Source: Candidatus Nanohalarchaeota archaeon
GTDB taxonomy: Archaea > EX4484-52
Direction: 5' to 3'
Assembly (NCBI GenBank): GCA_030632385.1
Contig: DAOVUW010000026.1
Span: 1 to 10,032, forward strand
DNA length: 10,032 bases
Part shown: positions 7,744 through 10,032 of the stretch, in pieces
How the letters are laid out: each line of letters opens with the position of its first letter
Numbering within the stretch: the stretch's first letter is position 1
Program-made: the position numbers and the translations under genes
Notes under the pieces: generated by a model
What the model was told of the DNA's origin: nothing
Seen by the model: the letters and a program-made list of their open reading frames with translations, nothing else
Database searches by the model: none

Positions 7744-10032
7744 ATGGATGAATATTCAAAAAACATGGATAAAATGATTGAAAAAACGCATGATGATGAA
7801 TTAAAAAATCTTTTGATAAAACTAAAATCCTTGATGGAAAGACATCATGAGATAGAACAACAATACGAAAAGCGCGGATGGAATGGGAAGAAATTGAAGA
7901 AGTTTGAAGAAATAATAAAAAAAGATATTGCGAGGATAAGAGAAGATAAAGATAAGCCTTCTCTTATTGGTGGTTTGGTTAAAAAATTTGAGGAAGAGAT
8001 GGGTGTGTTGATTAATAAGAATAAAAAACATGTTGAGAGTGATATTAAAACGACGCATGAACGATTAGAAGAAGGAGAAATAGAAATTAAAAACCCGTTG
8101 CAGAAAGTTGCTGCAGTGAAGGGGCTACATAGTGAGAACGAAGAAGTAAGAAACAATGCCCTTGAATCTTACATCAAACACATTGATTCCATTGCTAATG
8201 AGGATGAGAGGAATAAAGCAAGGGAACGACTCATAAAAAGGCTTGTTGTAAAGAGTAAATTTGGGGAGACTGAAGCGGAAAGAAGTAATGCTCAAAAGAT
8301 ACTGAAGGAATTGAGGGAAAGAGATGAGTATAGAGGTGTGTTTGATAAAGATGATGAATTGATTGAGAATATTCGTGAGGTAAGGGAGAGGAAGGGAATA
8401 TTGTCAGGGGCGGAGTTTCAGAAGAAGATAGAAGGTCTTGATGATGAAAAATATCAAAGAATAGTTAATGAATTGAAAGAAGGTAAATACACAGCAGACA
8501 GACGAGACATTTATTATTTGATCAATGCGTTTAAATATAAAGATAAAAATGTGCGCACGTATGCCCTAGAAGCACTTGAAAATATAGGCGAACCAGCAGT
8601 TTTGCCCTTGATTTATGCACTTAAATATGAAAATGAAAATATGCGTAAGCATGCCGCAGAAGCACTTAAGCATATGGCTTCAAATAACTCAGAGGTTTTT
8701 GATTCTAAAACAAAAGAAAAAATAAAAAAGAGGATTAGTGAAGAAACAGATAAAGAGGTTAAAAAAATATTATTTGAAACTTTAAAAATATGTGGTGAAA
8801 GCAAAAAAGAACTTATAGAAGAAGTATTTGAACATCAGCTAACTGCAAAATTGTCAGAAGACATAAATTACCTAAAAGAAGCAACTCAAATCATATCGCA
8901 TCTTCAAATTCAAAGACAGATACCAAAATATTTTTTAAAAGGAGATCTTATTGCTCTTCGATTCAAAGTAATAGATGAACTCTCTAAAGGAGAAACAAAA
9001 GAAAACATAATAACTAAATTAAAAAATTATTTGCGTGGTGTATTTCACTATAATAAATACCTACCTACAGTCGGCATTGAAATAGAGATATGGGAAATAT
9101 ACACACACAAATTAGATAGTGTTTTTGCAAGTCGGGTCATTGATTTATTCGGCATTACCGAAGGAAAAGATGAATTGATTGAATATGCGCCCGATCCAAG
9201 CGAAAAATTTACAAACCAGCTGATTATTGCAGAAAAGCTAAAACAATATAATCTGATTCCATCAAAAGAGAATTATCCTTTGGATATTTCTTTAGGTGTT
9301 TTCGATGAATCAACAGACCGTTTAGAGATAGAAAATGGACTGTATCTTGCTTATCCTTTGGTAATGTTATATACATCCAATACAAGACTCAAAAGAGGCA
9401 TAATTTCAGGAACACAGTCCATAATAAGTATTAAAAGACCAAGATTAGAATTCAGGTTATTAGACTTCACTTATGGATTGGAGAATACAGGCACAATTAG
9501 TCCCAACTCAGACTACAATTATGTTCATCTTCTAAGAGATGCACAATGGCTCGGAGCAATGCTGAGGGCAAAATACATCGGCGGAAATGAAATGATTGAA
9601 GAAAATCTCAGGAGATATTTTGACGAAGTATATGTTGGTGAAGTCAAAAACATTTTCAAAAAATTTGGATTTATTAATCGCGCCGCTATCGGAAAAAAAT
9701 TAATCGAACTAAGAAACACAACCAACATCCAACAGCAATGCAAAGCCCTTGTGGACAAAACAAGAAACAACATCAGGGCAATAATCAATGGAGAAAGTAT
9801 CAACTTGTTTTTAGAGCTCCAGAAAAATGAAGATTTAAGTTACAAAACGCCTGAAGAAATGAAAGATATCGACGCAACCACTCAATTGGGATTAAGTAAA
9901 TTAATGCACACAGCAATTATTCGCCCAGATGAAAAGCCGACCCAAGAGAGGATAGAAGCGCAAAAACTCTCAGAAGATAAATTAAAAGAAATTTACAAAA
10001 ATAATCCTAAGTTGTATGGAATGACTGTAAAA
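7744..10032 (+). CDS. HEAT-repeat protein with a carboxylate-amine ligase / amidoligase-like C-terminal domain (3' end outside window)
   Basis: An open frame of 763 codons runs off the right edge without a stop. The ATG at 7744 is the first start after an in-frame TAA at 7726-7728 apart from a TTG at 7738; no Shine-Dalgarno is visible. Residues about 1-120 are Lys/Glu-rich and coiled-coil-like. Residues about 120-195 (HSENEEVRNNALESYI) and 255-355 carry HEAT-like helices, including a clear pair at 261-309. From about 440 the style changes: G444-IEIEIWE, then E480-YAPDPS, PLDISLG (512-518) and R567-LEFRLLDF in order. This pattern resembles the glutamate-cysteine ligase / amidoligase fold, where an early acidic strand, a His-containing strand and an R-x-E-x-R-like strand line the active site. 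Here Asp514 stands where related proteins often have His, so activity is uncertain. The frame is secure; the ligase-like call is inference of moderate to low strength. Confidence 0.85.
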   Translation, partial: MDEYSKNMDKMIEKTHDDELKNLLIKLKSLMERHHEIEQQYEKRGWNGKKLKKFEEIIKKDIARIREDKDKPSLIGGLVKKFEEEMGVLINKNKKHVESDIKTTHERLEEGEIEIKNPLQKVAAVKGLHSENEEVRNNALESYIKHIDSIANEDERNKARERLIKRLVVKSKFGETEAERSNAQKILKELRERDEYRGVFDKDDELIENIREVRERKGILSGAEFQKKIEGLDDEKYQRIVNELKEGKYTADRRDIYYLINAFKYKDKNVRTYALEALENIGEPAVLPLIYALKYENENMRKHAAEALKHMASNNSEVFDSKTKEKIKKRISEETDKEVKKILFETLKICGESKKELIEEVFEHQLTAKLSEDINYLKEATQIISHLQIQRQIPKYFLKGDLIALRFKVIDELSKGETKENIITKLKNYLRGVFHYNKYLPTVGIEIEIWEIYTHKLDSVFASRVIDLFGITEGKDELIEYAPDPSEKFTNQLIIAEKLKQYNLIPSKENYPLDISLGVFDESTDRLEIENGLYLAYPLVMLYTSNTRLKRGIISGTQSIISIKRPRLEFRLLDFTYGLENTGTISPNSDYNYVHLLRDAQWLGAMLRAKYIGGNEMIEENLRRYFDEVYVGEVKNIFKKFGFINRAAIGKKLIELRNTTNIQQQCKALVDKTRNNIRAIINGESINLFLELQKNEDLSYKTPEEMKDIDATTQLGLSKLMHTAIIRPDEKPTQERIEAQKLSEDKLKEIYKNNPKLYGMTVK
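8524..8670 (+). repeat. Duplicated HEAT unit, 90-base period
   Basis: Within the last CDS, bases 8524-8580 and 8614-8670 align without gaps at an offset of exactly 90 bases (30 codons); by hand count 43 of 57 positions match. The encoded copies are AFKYKDKNVRTYALEALE and ALKYENENMRKHAAEALK, a standard HEAT helix pair. Similarity at the DNA level, not only in protein, points to a fairly recent internal duplication. Confidence 0.75.

Overview
The window is strongly AT-rich and completely coding on the + strand apart from one gap of about 420 bases. The proteins are rich in Lys, Glu, Ile and Asn and two of them are very large. Neither visible start codon has a clear Shine-Dalgarno sequence. The standard code fits: Trp is TGG and no TGA is read through. 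Lineage cannot be settled from the sequence. My best guess is a DPANN-type archaeon (Woesearchaeota/Pacearchaeota-like), with a candidate-phylum bacterium as the alternative. That guess rests on composition, the absence of Shine-Dalgarno sites and protein style, not on a marker gene.

Layout. (1) Bases 3-5804: a giant protein of at least 1933 residues, open at the left edge. It has candidate winged helices, HEAT repeats, a long unrecognised helical region, a divergent protein-kinase-like domain and a charged C-terminus. (2) Bases 5844-7325: an AlbA_2 / HATPase / winged-helix regulator of 493 residues, the only gene I recognise with confidence. It ends in a 10-bp tandem repeat that sets its C-terminal reading frame. 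(3) Bases 7326-7743: no intact gene; short reading-frame fragments look like a decayed or frameshifted gene. (4) Bases 7744-10032: a HEAT-repeat protein of at least 763 residues, open at the right edge. Its second half has motifs like the carboxylate-amine ligase (glutamate-cysteine ligase / amidoligase) fold.

How they may work together (inference). Two large HEAT-repeat proteins, one with a kinase-like module and one with a ligase-like module, flank a DNA-binding ATPase-type regulator. This suggests a scaffolded protein-modification or signalling locus, possibly in an accessory or defence setting. Nothing in the window proves a shared function, and the decayed stretch before the third gene weakens the case for a single operon.
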